Source: Cyprinodon diabolis (Eukaryota; Chordata; Actinopteri; Cyprinodontiformes; Cyprinodontidae). From it: a stretch of 64,000 bases of DNA. Of this stretch, positions 23,201-34,160 are shown one piece after another (position 1 is the stretch's first letter; each line of letters starts with the position of its first letter). The notes beneath the pieces were generated by a model. The model searched no databases and was not told where the DNA came from. It saw only the letters and a program-made list of their open reading frames with translations. The DNA lies in contig CM060080.1 of the NCBI GenBank assembly GCA_030533445.1, positions 22,397,377-22,461,376 on the forward strand, written 5' to 3'. A program made the translations under genes and the position numbers.

Positions 23201-25684
23201 GATAGTAGCAAGCCACATTGTAGCCACAGCTGCCCTGGGGCTCGAAAGAAGCTAGGCTGCAGTCCCTGCGACCACCATCAGTAAGCAATGCGAGTAAAGT
23301 GTCTTGCCCAAGGACACAACTACACTGTAGGCGGAGCCGGGGCTCGAAACAACAACCATCCGGTTGCGGGGCAAACTCCTTCATCCAACGCCCCATTACA
23401 ACCATTAAATCAGTCAGAGCGACCTCCTTGGTGGTAAATGAGCTGCTGCAGAGTTGTTAGCCGGATTGGCCCTGTATAATGTAAGCTAGCGATGTCTTTA
23501 CAAAGTGAGCCAAATATTAAAATCTAATTCTTAATGCATCAAAACGCCAAAAAGAATTCACATTAATCAGAAAAATTGGTTGCTTTGTTTCAGTTTCTCC
23601 CAACTTTCCAGAGAAATCTTGCAATTTTTTTTTTTAAATAATGGTTCAATTGATTAAGTGAGGACATAAATATCACCATTTCCGCTCTCTTTAGGTTCAA
23701 CTAGATAATTTTTGCCATGTTAAGCATTTTTTCTGTATGTTTGCTGCAGTTTGCTAGGATCCCCAGACATGGATGTTTGAGATTAGTTTTTTAAAGCGAT
23801 TACCAGTATAATTTAGGTGCTTTCCCCCTTAATACCAACTATACTAAAAAAGGTTTAAAAATGTGTTTGTTTTCTAAGAACTTTGACAAAACACATTTTA
23901 ATGTTTTCTAATGTCTTAGTTACAGTTTGTAATATGATAGGTTTTTTATAATTTTCCTATTCCAAAAATAAATCCTTTTACTTGTAAAATTAGTCGCTTG
24001 ATTTGTTTGAACAGTTTCCTACTGTCCAGGATTAAATACCTTATTCTCAGAGCATCAGACCCCATATGCCTAACATCTCACCATTCAAATGCGAACAAAT
24101 GCTTGATCAGTCAGAAGGTTGAGCTTCAATCAGGAATTTTAGAAATTATTTGTAAGTTAACTTTAAAAATTATTTCAAGCAAAATATTTTTAACATTCAA
24201 GGTAGAATATTCTGTTTTCTAAAATGAAAATATATTTGCAGTAAAGAATTTTGCCCTGATTGAAATTTCGTTTCTTTTTTACTACTTAAAAGATTTAACA
24301 TTCATCAAACTTTATTTATCAAACATTTTGTTAGAATGAAATATAAATTTTCTAATAATTGTCACAGCTTTTTTGCAGAATATAAAACTGCTAAAGCAGT
24401 TATTCTGAGCTCTCTTGGTCTTTGCTGTATTTTAAAGTTTAGTTATGGGTATTTATAATGTTTGTTGTATTTTGTCATGCCTTTTTTAACAAAACAATCA
24501 AACATAGCAACATATGGTTAAGGAAGCCCAATTACATAAAAATTAATAATTAAAACACAAACTCTGGACAATTAATGGGATGTTAGAGATGTGTGACTGG
24601 AGGATAATCAGTTGTAAATTGGATCCTCATCTAATTGTACAGATTCTTTTGGACACACCCTACTCTTCAGCTAATTATGACTTCTTTTTCTTTTTATCCT
24701 GTCAGCAAGAATTTACCCTTAGTCAGGGGCGGAGCTAGATAGGGGGCCAGGGAGGGCCACGGCCACCCTTACCCAATCATTGGCCACCCCTACCATTTTT
24801 TCCCTATAATACAGTCGATGGCAGCAATAATACTCTCAAGTGGAATGTTCTAACTTATTTAACATTGTAATTTATGTAAACAATTACCTGACACCAAAAA
24901 CCTGTGGTTAATTATGCACATTAATATACTAACATTAAAGATAAATACAGACTTCATGACCTTTTAAGAACTAGATTTTGTCTTATATGAAGTAAATAGA
25001 AAATTATGTCTCTGCAAGTACTCTATGAATCATCACTGAAATCAGAGATAAATAACTACCTAAATAATAAGTAATCCATTTAATGTAGATATTAGAACAT
25101 GTAAATATTAATTTTATGCTGAATGATTATTAATAAAAGTAGGTTAGTAATGATAATGAATAAGATGTTCGCCCCAGAGCTAAAAGCTGAAAGAATTTTG
25201 TTCACAACACCTTTAATTTAGAAAGCATGGATGTTTAAATATATGCATCTATTTGTTAGCAAAGGCTGTAGGAAAGTATAGATTGTCTTTATTTAGAAAA
25301 TATGGATGTTGTGACTGTTCATTTTACTTTTGTAACAGTGTAGATTGAGCCTGAGGTTCTGGCACCTATCCGCCTTTGGCCACCCCTCAGTGTACACTGG
25401 TTATAGCCTGGCTTTATTAATTTTTTCTGGATACGCCTCTGCCCTTAGTTTGACATGGTTTCCTTAATTAAACTAAAACAGCAGCACCATACGCATTGTC
25501 CTAAATACCTTTCATGAAATATTTGTTGCAAAATGAAAGTCTCGACTGTTTACGTAGCAAAAAAGAAAACAAAAACAAAGCGACCACACAATGAAGCTGG
25601 AAAAAAAGAAACTCACTTACCTTCTATAAAATAATTAATCGTCGTCAACCCTCTCACCTCTCCATCGTCCTTTGCAGTTTTCAT
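20240..25684 (-). CDS. partial minus-strand gene, two coding exons, small putative membrane protein
   Basis: Exon 1 is 25684-25621: ATG at 25684-25682, 21 codons plus one base, then an excellent donor, GAAG|GTAAGT. Exon 2 is 20440-20240. Its acceptor has a good pyrimidine tract (CTGTCTTTGTAG), and its donor is AAAG|GTAGGG. The phases match exactly (1 nt + 2 nt), giving 88 residues without a stop. The peptide runs from a charged N-terminus (MKTAKDDGEVRG) into a hydrophobic stretch, LPLFYAIWLALSS (residues 23-35), followed by VHAVESAYMLFC. The WLA...H..ES.Y pattern loosely recalls TMEM254/DUF4499 proteins, which is a weak resemblance only. If the second donor is ignored, the frame stops at 20208 after ten more residues. 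Further exons downstream on the minus strand are likely but unresolved. The CpG-rich patch upstream fits a promoter. Confidence 0.6.
20441..21695 (-). other. intron of the minus-strand gene, proximal part
   Basis: AT-rich intron sequence with nothing recognisable. G-run (20588-20598) and a TATATA tract (about 20900-20925) only. Confidence 0.4.
21700..22265. mobile_element. possible DNA transposon with AGTAAAAGTA-type ends
   Basis: The left part (GGGGTAAGAGTACCC...TTTTAGTAAAAGTAG) and the right part (AAAAGTACATTC...AACTAGTTACCC) have the inverted, AGTA-rich ends of a common teleost non-autonomous element. No TSD could be fixed and the termini are degraded. The body contains a G11 run (about 21983-21993). 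Confidence 0.35.
22335..22530 (-). repeat. retroelement tail, relative of 19302-19515
   Basis: The minus strand carries AGCGAAACGTCTTCAAAT preceded by GAGAAAGCTTCCTGG. These are the same landmarks, in the same order, as the tail at 19350-19400. Further upstream on the minus strand, AACCAAACGACCCATTC corresponds to AACCCAAACGACTCCCC at about 19214. Confidence 0.55.
22515..22640 (+). repeat. tandem duplicate flanking a G24 homopolymer
   Basis: A ~45-bp unit, CTGTAATAYCTGAAACC...ATGATT...GGTYG, occurs on each side of an uninterrupted run of 24 G (22569-22592). Confidence 0.8.
22641..23095. other. intron sequence, nothing recognised
   Basis: No exon or repeat terminus identified. Confidence 0.4.
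23100..23405 (-). repeat. SINE of a TTGGGCAAGACACTT-core family
   Basis: On the minus strand a degenerate tRNA-like head (about 23400-23335, with B-box-like TTTCGAGCCCC) is followed by the core CTTGGGCAAGACACTT (about 23315-23300), a GGTGGTCGCAGGGAC stretch, and the tail CCCTATATAAGTAGAGGCCA. Partial relatives occur at 32060-32260, 38405-38660 and 53595-53705, so the family is repeatedly represented in this window. Confidence 0.65.
23406..24715. other. intron sequence, nothing recognised
   Basis: AT-rich; a chance 74-codon frame at about 23998-24222 has no features. No repeat ends seen. Confidence 0.4.
24724..25441. mobile_element. non-autonomous hAT element, family C
   Basis: Left end CAGGGGCGGAGCTAG. 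Right end GGATACGCCTCTG, which reads CAGAGGCGTATCC on the minus strand. Flanked by a perfect 8-bp TSD CCCTTAGT (24716-24723 and 25442-25449). GGCCACCCCT motifs sit just inside both ends in inverted orientation. The 718-bp body has no coding capacity. It lies in the intron of the minus-strand gene, about 180 bp from its first exon. Confidence 0.85.
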
Positions 25685-25748
25685 TACGTTTTTTTCCAAA
25701 AGAAAATAAAAAACAAAACAAAAAACACCCAGTCTAAAGTCCCTTTGC

Positions 25749-25776
25749 TTTTTTTTTTTTTTTTTTTTTTTTTTTT
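25749..25776. repeat. T28 homopolymer
   Basis: Uninterrupted 28-T run. If the CpG-rich patch at 25.84-25.97 kb is the promoter of the minus-strand gene, this tract is transcribed as poly(A) in its 5' UTR. Confidence 0.9.
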
Positions 25777-25839
25777 GTAGTTGTTGTTGTTTTAATGAGC
25801 TTATTGACTAAACTGAGAAGCGCTTTAGTCTAGTCGGTA

Positions 25840-25970
25840 CATTAAAGTGAAAGTAACGGGCGCGTGTCAAATTAATTACCCCGGTCATCTCCAGGTGAGG
25901 CTGACAGCACGCGCCCGTAGTGTGCCAGGACTACAAAGACCACGCCCCGCCGACTGCGTAGCCTGCAGAA
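25840..25970 (-). promoter_or_regulatory. CpG-rich promoter-like patch of the minus-strand gene
   Basis: A GC- and CpG-rich island in otherwise AT-rich DNA, 160-290 bp upstream of the minus-strand ATG. It contains GGGCGCGTG and CACGCGCCCG, a GC-box-like GGGGCGTGG (minus strand, about 25950-25940) and an ACTACAAAG motif resembling the ZNF143-type ACTACAA element. No TATA box. This is the layout of a broad, housekeeping-type promoter. Assignment rests on position and composition only. Confidence 0.5.
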
Positions 25971-26183
25971 CACAGGAAAAAAAAAAATGTTTTTCTTTTC
26001 TTATAAAACGAGCTATTCCTTTACAAACTACAAAACACAATACAAGTATAAGATTAGTGTGCAAAAAAGTGTGCTAACAAAGGGCACAGAAAGTATATAA
26101 TATTTAAAAAGGCAAATACTATTACTGGAGAAAAGTGGCAAAATAAAAGGCTACAATTTTGACTGCAGGTTGGGTAAAAGGCC

Positions 26184-26520
26184 TTATAGTGTCACAGAAA
26201 ACGGTTGTGAAACACAGTAAAACTTATGTTGGACTTTAAGGTATTTAGTTTTGTGGATTAAGAACTTCCCCACAATAATGATAGTGTTTACAAGGAATTC
26301 ATTTTTGTGGCTATCCAAAATCAGACCATAAATTATGTCTCTATCAGAAAACATTTTTACAAGAGGGGATTTTAGTAAATAACCAGTCAAAATTATCAAT
26401 CCTGAGTGTCTCAATATACATACAATAAAAAAAAGTTTAATAGTTTCCACTGCATCACTAAAAACATGTTTCAATTCCAATTGGTTTTTAATCAAAGACA
26501 GTGGATTGATGAAATCCATT
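26184..26520 (-). pseudogene. L1/Tx1-like LINE ORF2 C-terminal fragment
   Basis: A 111-codon minus-strand frame ends with a pattern seen at the C-terminus of teleost L1-group ORF2: a HKNEFLVNTIIIVGKFLIHK stretch, like the family's FxxNLIIxLGKFxIHKCK. The upstream part is hydrophobic and degenerate. Short, 5'-truncated and probably dead. Confidence 0.45.
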
Positions 26521-26651
26521 CAAGGTTTTAAAAAGAACCTCTTTGGCTTTAGGAGCTATTGGCAACTTAAGGTATCATGTGCAAAGTCTATGAAATGAGG
26601 TGGAACTGTTCATATATGTAATTTCTAAATGGACTTGCAGGATATAAGATA

Positions 26652-26735
26652 TTTTAGAATAGAATAGAATAGAATAGAATAGAATAGATAATCCCTTTAT
26701 TGTCCCACAGTGGGGAAATTGTGTTTATTTTCCAG
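26652..26735 (-). repeat. L2/Maui-type LINE 3' end with (TAGAA)n
   Basis: (TAGAA)n at about 26665-26695 followed by ATCCCTTTATTGTCCCACAG and TGGGGAAATT. On the minus strand this is the well-known 3' terminus of teleost L2-type LINEs, ending in a short tandem repeat. Only the tail is present. Confidence 0.65.
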
Positions 26736-26900
26736 TGTTTGCTAAATATCTTATTAGATAGTTTAAAATTATTGAAAAAACTATTTCCAGTCACACATGG
26801 TAAATAGGGAACATTGCATTTGCAACCAAGCACAACATGGCTATTAAAGATTTAAGAAAAAGCTGATTCTGACTGGTTAGATTGAGAACGTCAGGTAGAG

Positions 26901-27354
26901 CAGGGCTTTTCAAAGTAGAGGTTTGGACCCCAGGGGAATATTACATACCATATACATGAAGTATATGGAGGCAAATATATATTAGGAAATACAAAAATGT
27001 GAAGTTCCTGTAAAAAAAAGATAGATATACCATGAATTAAGAAAATGTATTTATTAACTTATTTGTTTATTTTTTATTTATTGTAATACCTTTTTAAATA
27101 TAAATTCTTTTTTAATTACTATTACAGTATACCACTAAATGCTGCATTATATAATCAATTTCATTTTAAATCATTAAAATACATTTTAAATGATACATTA
27201 AATAATGAAATATAAAAAACATGAATAGAAAATTATTTTAAATGTATGAAAATACAAATATAGTATTGTAATTACACGTATTTGGTGGGAGGGGGGGTTC
27301 CAGTCTGTTGCATAACTTTTGGGGTCAGGGGCTAAAAATATTTGGGAGCCCCTG
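26901..27354. mobile_element. diverged hAT element
   Basis: Starts CAGGGCTTTTCAAAG and ends GGGAGCCCCTG. The flanks AGGTAGAG (26893-26900) and AGCTGGAG (27355-27362) agree at 6 of 8 positions, as expected of an old TSD. The 454-bp interior is very AT-rich and non-coding. The segment at 31683-31800 resembles the left end of the same family. Confidence 0.55.
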
Positions 27355-27362
27355 AGCTGGAG

Positions 27363-28638
27363 GTCTCTTTATGTGAGGTCATAAGCAAGACTGCATTTTA
27401 CCATGAACAAAGGGATGCTCCAAACAAATGAAAAAAATGGTGCCACAAAATATTAGAACAGCTTGAATAACTGGTAATAATTAAAATTAATAGAAAAAAA
27501 ATATTCATATTTACTTTCATACATGACAAGTATATTACACAAAAACGGGGTGTTGAAACAATCAACTAAAACTCATTTTGTGTTCACTTCCAGTGCAAAT
27601 TCATTTTGAAATAGTTCACACTTGAAATAATTTTGCAGTAAATTATGTTTATTATTTTTTATTTATCTATTTTTTTCAAGTGGTGTATACTAATTGAAAT
27701 TCAGAGGATTTTGAAGAGATGGTAAATGCCTTCTAGCACAAGAAGATACTTGGCTTATTAGCTAGTTTAGACGGGGCTCATTTGGAGCTCTGTACAGAAC
27801 CGGCCCCAGGTGCTAAAGAGGAAAACAACGAGAAACCTTGCTGCTGGTGCCAGTTCAAACTCTCACTATGCAGGAGTTCTTTGCAACCTGATATTTCAGA
27901 GGTAACTGACTGCTGCAGTTCTCCTTTGATCTGAGAATAAATGTCAACGTGAAAAAAGGCAGTATATCCATTGTGGTTGATGATGATATGTCACTTAATA
28001 TTATATTGCAAAATGTTATTTTCTTTCAGCAAAGAAACAGAATTTAACTCCTGCCAAGTTAATGACATTTGCCACCTTCAGGCATTTGCCAATTTTATGG
28101 CTATTCATACTGCTATGCATAATTATCTGTAGGTGATCATAGGGCATCCTAAGCGTTCCCTACAACTGTACTAAATATCCTGAGAGTCTGATAGATTAGT
28201 TTTATAAATTTTGCGCCACAAGTTAATGAATTTGTTGCTTTCTTTAACTTCTAGCATGAAATCTGTGCATCTTTTAAAGAGGAAAAAAGTACAATCACTG
28301 GCAGATGTGGTCAGGTGCCAAATCCTATGAGAAAGTAAAACCATCATCTCCATTACAATTATTAGTAGAAGGAACCATAAAGCATCCTAGAATTTTATGG
28401 TAGATGCCCACGTTAACTATGGATTACAGAGTATACATTTGACATCAGCATGAGCTCCAAATCCTTTGTAACTGTGGAAACTTTACACTGAAATTTACCA
28501 TAGAACTGTGCAGCCACTTAGAACCAATTACAAGTAAAATTATACTACTGCTGTGTCTTTATTAGATATTGATAGTAGCAACTATAATTATCATTACTTT
28601 AGTGATATTTACGTACATTTTTGTAAAAATAATCTTCT
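27363..28638. other. intergenic, nothing recognised
   Basis: Non-coding AT-rich DNA. No repeat termini or splice-bounded frame seen. Confidence 0.4.
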
Positions 28639-28853
28639 GTAAGAAGCAGAGGTGTCAAGTAACGAAGTACAAATACTTAAGTACTTTAAGTGTACTTAAG
28701 TACACTTTTTAGGTATCTATACTTTACTTCATTACTAATTTTTCTTCTTACTTCTGACTTCTACTCATTACATTTTCTCACGATTATCTGTACTTTCTGT
28801 TCCTTACATTATTAAAAAAACCGTTACTCGTTACTTTTGGCTTCGGTTTAATG

Positions 28854-30412
28854 CAGAGGTCACGGATTAGCGGACCGCGGTCCGGTGTTATGCGGAAAAG
28901 TGCATCCCTGCTGAATATGCATCCCCAGTAGCGGGAGCGCGCCTTGCTCTGTACAACCACATATCAACGAGGGAAACGGATTAAACTATGACCAATGGAG
29001 CTACTTGTTGTTATATTAATGATATAAAAACGTTTAAATATTCCTCTCCTGGGGAAAACATTTGTGATTATATGGAAGATTCATTTAAAAAATATATGGG
29101 TGTTATGAAAAACATTTAATCCAAAGATTTTGACCGAGGTACGGCTGATTTATTTTTTCTAGTCTCTTGTTTTTCACACACAACAATAAACAGTGATGCC
29201 GACGTGAGTTTGGAAACTGCAAAGCTTTGTGTGAAGCAGAAAATCAAACGCGCATCAACACAGCACAGCGTTCACAGACCAGTGCAGTGTTGCCAACTCC
29301 TCAGTAAGGAAAGCAGCTATTGGCTGTGCTAAAAGTCGCTAGAAGTCGCTAAATGACGTCATCGCCTAATTTGCATAATCTGCCACAGGAAGTGATGTGC
29401 ATGTTATTGATGCTGTAGGAGAAATAATGTCGTTACAGAAAGACAAAAAGTTCACTTTACTAAACAATATATATTTAAACCAAATAACATGTTACATTTA
29501 CATCCCGCTCGCTCCCGCCTTGAATGTAAGTCAGGGCAGAGCGGCAATGCGTGATCAATTTGCGCCGTCAATCCCGGTTCATGCGCGCTTCATTTGCAGT
29601 CTAGACGCTGAGGGTAAACATCCTGCGGCTCTGACTGCAGCGCTGAGAGGGACTCCTGCAGGAAAGGGAGAACGGGGTTGGGATGGGGGAGGCGCCCCAC
29701 GGCAGCAGCTGCCGCTGGAGGACAAGAGTAGGAACGATACATGCTTTCACGTAAGAGTCTCCAAAAGCCGCCAGCGACACCGTAAAAAGTCGCCAGATTT
29801 GTCGCTAGTCGCTTTTTTGAAAAATAGTCACTGGAAGGGTCTGAAAAGTCGCTAAATATAGCGTCAAAGTCGCTGAGTTGGCAACACTGGACCAGTGTGA
29901 TGCATTCACGAGTGTCAGATAGCTATGGTGCATTTAGGAGCATGGGACATTTCATATTTTCAAGGAAAGACATAAACGGAACAGAACCTAACTAATACAA
30001 TAATGTATCTATTCAGAAACAGTGTGGGCTTTTTTTATAATACTGATTGCTCTATAATTGTAATTCTAAGTTTTGTTTGATTGTGCACATCTGCTAGTTA
30101 TTTATTCTAAAAAAATCTGTAATATTAGCAGCAAATTATCAAAGTTTTTCAAAAGCCAGTTTAGAAGCTCCAAATGAGGCTTCAGATCAGACAGCGACAA
30201 TTACGCTGTTATTGTTTTACAGGTAGAATTTGCATTTGCTGACCCTTGACCTTCGAATACTGATGGATATATAGGAATACAGATATATAAGTGTCAACTC
30301 CTCTGAGATAACACAGGATGCAATTTTTTGCAATGTTTTTTTTTTTTTCCAATTTAAAAATTTAATGTATTTTCTTTATTCAGACCCACCGATTTTTAAT
30401 TGGTTACCCCTG
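28854..30412. mobile_element. hAT element, middle layer of the nest
   Basis: Starts CAGAGGTCACGGATTAGCGG and ends AATTGGTTACCCCTG. Perfect 8-bp TSD GTTTAATG (28846-28853 and 30413-30420). Without the inner element it is ~946 bp. It includes a GGACCGCGGTCC palindrome near its left end. No transposase frame was recognised. Confidence 0.85.
29285..29889. mobile_element. hAT element, innermost layer of the nest
   Basis: Perfect 14-bp terminal inverted repeats CAGTGTTGCCAACT and AGTTGGCAACACTG. Perfect TSD GACCAGTG (29277-29284 and 29890-29897). The 605-bp body contains AAGTCGCTA-type subterminal repeats near both ends (for example 29332-29352 and 29848-29875). A 152-codon frame through it has no family features and is probably fortuitous. 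Confidence 0.9.
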
Positions 30413-30969
30413 GTTTAATGTTTGTAAATATTTATTTCCCGTCATGTGCTCCATCCAATGCAGATCATTGGCTCCATCCACATCTAGTGAAAACTAGTGT
30501 GATTGGATGAGTCATAGAACGCAAACACTCATTGGTTAGCTAAAGGAAATCCTCAGAAGCAAGCAGGTGTTCTTCAAACTGCTAACGTCAATTGTCTATG
30601 CCATGCTACACTGTGGGATTCAGAAAAAGATGTTGAAATGTCTGAAAGGTCGGACACAGGCGAGAGCGTATCGGGAGACGGAGACCAACAAGACCTCCCT
30701 AATCCTTGGCCCTATCTCAGAGAATTTTTAGAAATAGTCGAAAAATGTATCTTTAATATTCATATAGCGGCATCTGGCTGTTTTTTATTTAAAGGTTACT
30801 TTATACTTTTATACTTTAAGTAGTTTTTGGAGCACGTACTTTTTCACTTTTACTTGAGTAAAGAGGTCAAGTTGATACTTCAACTTTTACCAGAATGTTT
30901 TTAAACTGAAGTATCTATACTTCTACTTAACGAACAAATGTGGGTACTTTTGACACCACTGGTAAGAAG

Positions 30970-31680
30970 TCATTGCACAACATCTTTTATTTTTTGCGTC
31001 AGTGAAATATCATTATGGTGATTCCACTAACATTATTCCCTCTCTGAATGGAGAAAGAAATACATTTAAATAAAAATATACTTAACTCCAACCCCTAAGT
31101 TTAAATTAAAACCAAACTTCTTTATACACAACCTTCTTTATTCTAATATTATTTTCTTTCTGTTTCTGCTTTGCAGTCTGCTCATGTTAATGTACAGTAA
31201 AAGTCTCTTTGGATATATTTTACACTTTTCTGGCACTCTTAACTGTAAGTATTGGTATCATAAATGTTATGTTTATAAAAAGACAAGAGACCTTACAACG
31301 TAACATGTGTTACATTGGTTATCCTTTACACATTATTAAATGAAGTAATCTGCAGTTCTTGTGTGTATGATTTTGTCTTTTGTTTACAGACAAATTAAGT
31401 TTTTTTTTTTCATAGTTAACATTTGTTTTTGTCCCATATCAATTTTATTGTAGCTGGGACAATGATTCTATAAAATATATTTGGCTATTCAAATAATGAA
31501 TGTTTATTTACCCACTTGCTATATTTGAACAAGTGGAAACTAAATAAACCCTAAAATAACATAAAATAAAGTCAAATTCTCTACACAAGTACATTAAAAT
31601 GTGTAATAATTTAAAAGAGCATAATTTAAAAGGGCTGATCTAACTTGATTGTAAAGATCCCCTAAATAAGATTTTATACT
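30970..31680. other. intergenic, nothing recognised
   Basis: AT-rich and non-coding. Confidence 0.4.
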
Positions 31681-31682
31681 AC

Positions 31683-31800
31683 TAAGGTTTCCAAAGTGGA
31701 GTCAAGAAAGACCCCCAGGAGGTTAGGAAACACCAAGTTGGGGGTTCCTAAATGGTTTTCAAAATCATTTTGATATGACCCCTAAAATATATGGATGAAC
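31683..31800 (+). mobile_element. hAT-like left-end fragment
   Basis: AGGTTTCCAAAGTGGAGTC followed by GACCCCCAGGAGGTTAGG resembles the terminus of an abundant teleost hAT group with a GACCCCCAGG motif just inside. The right end was not located, so its extent is unknown. Confidence 0.35.
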
Positions 31801-32059
31801 CGAAATCTATCACAAAATACATAAATATGAATGTCCCAAGAAATTAAATTATAACCATGATTAAGTAAATGCAATAGATTTTTTTAAATCAAATGTATGA
31901 TTAAAATTTTAAATTTAACATTAAATTGTAAGTTGCAGCAATGAATGATTACATGTCCAATTTAATAACTACAAATACTTTTAAAATGAAATGAATAACC
32001 TGGTAATAAAAAAAATATATATATATATATTTTACAAGGTTGAAAAGCACTTCATTTCA

Positions 32060-32262
32060 TTTGGTAAATGGCCTGAAAATATATAGCACTTTTTCAAGTC
32101 AGAGTACTTGTTCAAAGCATTTTATATTAAATTCAGTAATTCACCCATTCACATACACTAACAAATTGATGGACGTAAGCTACATTGTAGTCACAGCTAC
32201 ACTGGGGTTCACTGATGAAGCGAGGCTGCCGTACGCTGGCGTAACCAGTCCCTATGATATGT
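32060..32262 (-). repeat. SINE, TTGGGCAAGACACTT-core family, partial
   Basis: Shares with 23100-23405 the tail region (GGCCT...TATAGCACTTTTTCAAGTCAGAG), a run resembling ATTCACCCATTCACA, and TACATTGTAGTCACAGCTACACTGGGG. It lacks the tRNA-like head. Confidence 0.55.
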
Positions 32263-32269
32263 ATAAATA

Positions 32270-33850
32270 AAAATAGACTAAAGCAATTACAGTACGTACG
32301 TTTAGGGGCTCATCAGTTGATTGTATAGTTTTTGAAGATCACATTGAACCCCTATTTTAATCAGACAGTTACTCGATAGGTGAGTAAAAGTTCTAACAGA
32401 CATTTTACTGCTATTTCAGTAATACTTTTTATGACTATTATTACTTCAACTAGAGAGCAAAAAACCTTAAAGTAGTGCTATTCTTACTTCCCCTCTCACC
32501 TCTGGTTCTTAATACATTTTTAAAGTGCCACTCAGAGCAGAGAACAGGTAAGATTATTTTCCTGTACTGAGAAATGCTTCAATTATTTAGTATTCTATTT
32601 AAATCTCTTGACAGTTGTCTTGTTTTAATAGTTTAACATTTAAATGGTTTGGATTTTCCCACAGGGTAACTGAAACAATAGGTATATTATTTGTACAGCT
32701 TTGATGGGTAAGATGAGGATACTGATCTCCTATACAAAAACCAGATTTTTGGACAACAAATGTGATATATTTGCTCTGCCCAACATAATTTAACAATACA
32801 AGATGCTCATCGTTAGCTCTATGCTTTACATAGCCAGACAGCCAGAGCATTACAATTGTTGTTTTAAGAGGCCAACTATGCAGAGTATAGTGGTTTTTGC
32901 TATCTGTACCATATTTCAAAAGCCAGACAAAGTAGATGTCACGGTAACCCCTCAGGTAGATGTCCTATTTTTAGTGAAACCCTATCATCTACCTTAGACT
33001 GTTATTAAGCATTTCGTTATTATAAAAACAGCCACGATGAAGCATAAATCCTCATAACTTTTTCATAATCTGTCCTTCAAATAGGAAATAGACTCAAAAA
33101 GAATGTGGTTAGAGAACATCTGTGAGCAAATAGGAAGATGAAGACCAAACAACACACCAGACAGTTCGTAGACAAAAAAAGGGCTATTATTTTAATAGTG
33201 AAATATTTAAAATTTTCCAAGAAGTCAAAATACTGTTGTTGAGGTTTTAATTAACAAGTTTATATGTATAATTATCCTGCGTACAAAAACAAAAGGGAAA
33301 TTATTTGACATAAAAGGGGGTTTCCAGCATGTACACCTTTGAAATGATACATCACTGGAAAGGCCAAGATGTCCTCTAGAGAGTACAGTAAGGCTTGATA
33401 AGTTAATCCTAAACAGTAAAAGAAGATTAGGGTGAACAAGATATTCACTATAATGGACACAAATTAATGTTCTGTGTCTCAGGAGTATATTTTATACTCT
33501 TGCCTGCAAGATTTCCATATAATCGAAAGTTTGAGAGGGAATAAATATCCAGTGTTGTTTCCCTGACTCCCTGTCCTATGTGTTTTTGATTTGTTTTTTT
33601 GTCTCCTGGTTTTCTTGGCTTCCCTGTGCCAGACTTTGTGTCGGTGCCTTGGCCACCAATTCAAGCCTGCTCTTTGGCTTCAACCCAGGTTCTGTTCCCT
33701 GACCTCTGTTGAGATCAAATGTCAGTGATGTAACCGGAACAACGCCCCTCTGAAGGCACACCCCTCCGATGGAGTTTAGAAAAAGAACTTCCCATTCAAC
33801 CTGATCATAGTGCCCGTCATTTTCCTACGATTCAGAGGGAGCTGATGGTA
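32270..33850. other. intergenic, possible LTR-like fragment
   Basis: Mostly unrecognised. 33555-33710 (CCTGACTCCCTGTCCTATG and the T-rich sequence after it) has the flavour of a retroelement LTR, but no termini were found. Confidence 0.3.
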
Positions 33851-33855
33851 GTGCA

Positions 33856-34160
33856 GGGGTTGACATTAAGGATTTTTACCACTTGCCCAAAGGGCAAGTG
33901 ACTTTCACATTTCATTTGCCAGAAACAATTTTTACTTGCCCAGTATAATGTGTACAAAACAACAAAAATGGCGCCGGCAACGCTTGTGGGTCGTTTTCAG
34001 CGAATGTAGGTGATTTTAAAGTAATTTTGAGTGATAAGTATATATTTTTTTGCAATCATTGCACTTGCCCGGCGGGCAAATGCAATGAAGTTTGTACTCT
34101 CCCGACAACAAAAACTACTTGCCCCGTGGGATCGGGCAAACATAGTGTTAACTCAAACCG
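33856..34160. mobile_element. palindrome-rich DNA element
   Basis: Left end GGGGTTGACATTAAGG; right end ATAGTGTTAACTC (imperfect inverted repeat). The interior holds several GC-rich palindromes built on TTGCCC/GGGCAA: CACTTGCCCAAAGGGCAAGTG (broken here as CACTTGCCC, AAA, GGGCAAGTG; about 33881-33901), TTGCCCGGCGGGCAA (about 34065-34079) and TTGCCCCGTGGGATCGGGCAA-like (34119-34139). No TSD found. Probably a hAT-like non-autonomous element. Confidence 0.45.

Larger units (their letters stand above)
28647..30961 (+). mobile_element. hAT family A copy 2, outer element of a three-level nest
   Basis: Starts CAGAGGTGTCAAGTAAC and ends TACTTTTGACACCACTG. Perfect 8-bp TSD GTAAGAAG (28639-28646 and 30962-30969). 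Removing the inner insertion and its duplicate target leaves ~748 bp, matching the 761-bp copy at 5918-6678 in inverted orientation. From about 30638 it retains the same N-terminal transposase-like peptide (MSERSDTGESVSGDGD, then PWPYLREFLEIVEK). The start codon used in copy 1 is GTG here. Confidence 0.85.

Noticed and set aside
29397..29855. 152-codon plus-strand open frame
   Set aside because: It lies wholly inside the innermost hAT element (29285-29889), has no family motif, and its ends coincide with subterminal repeats.
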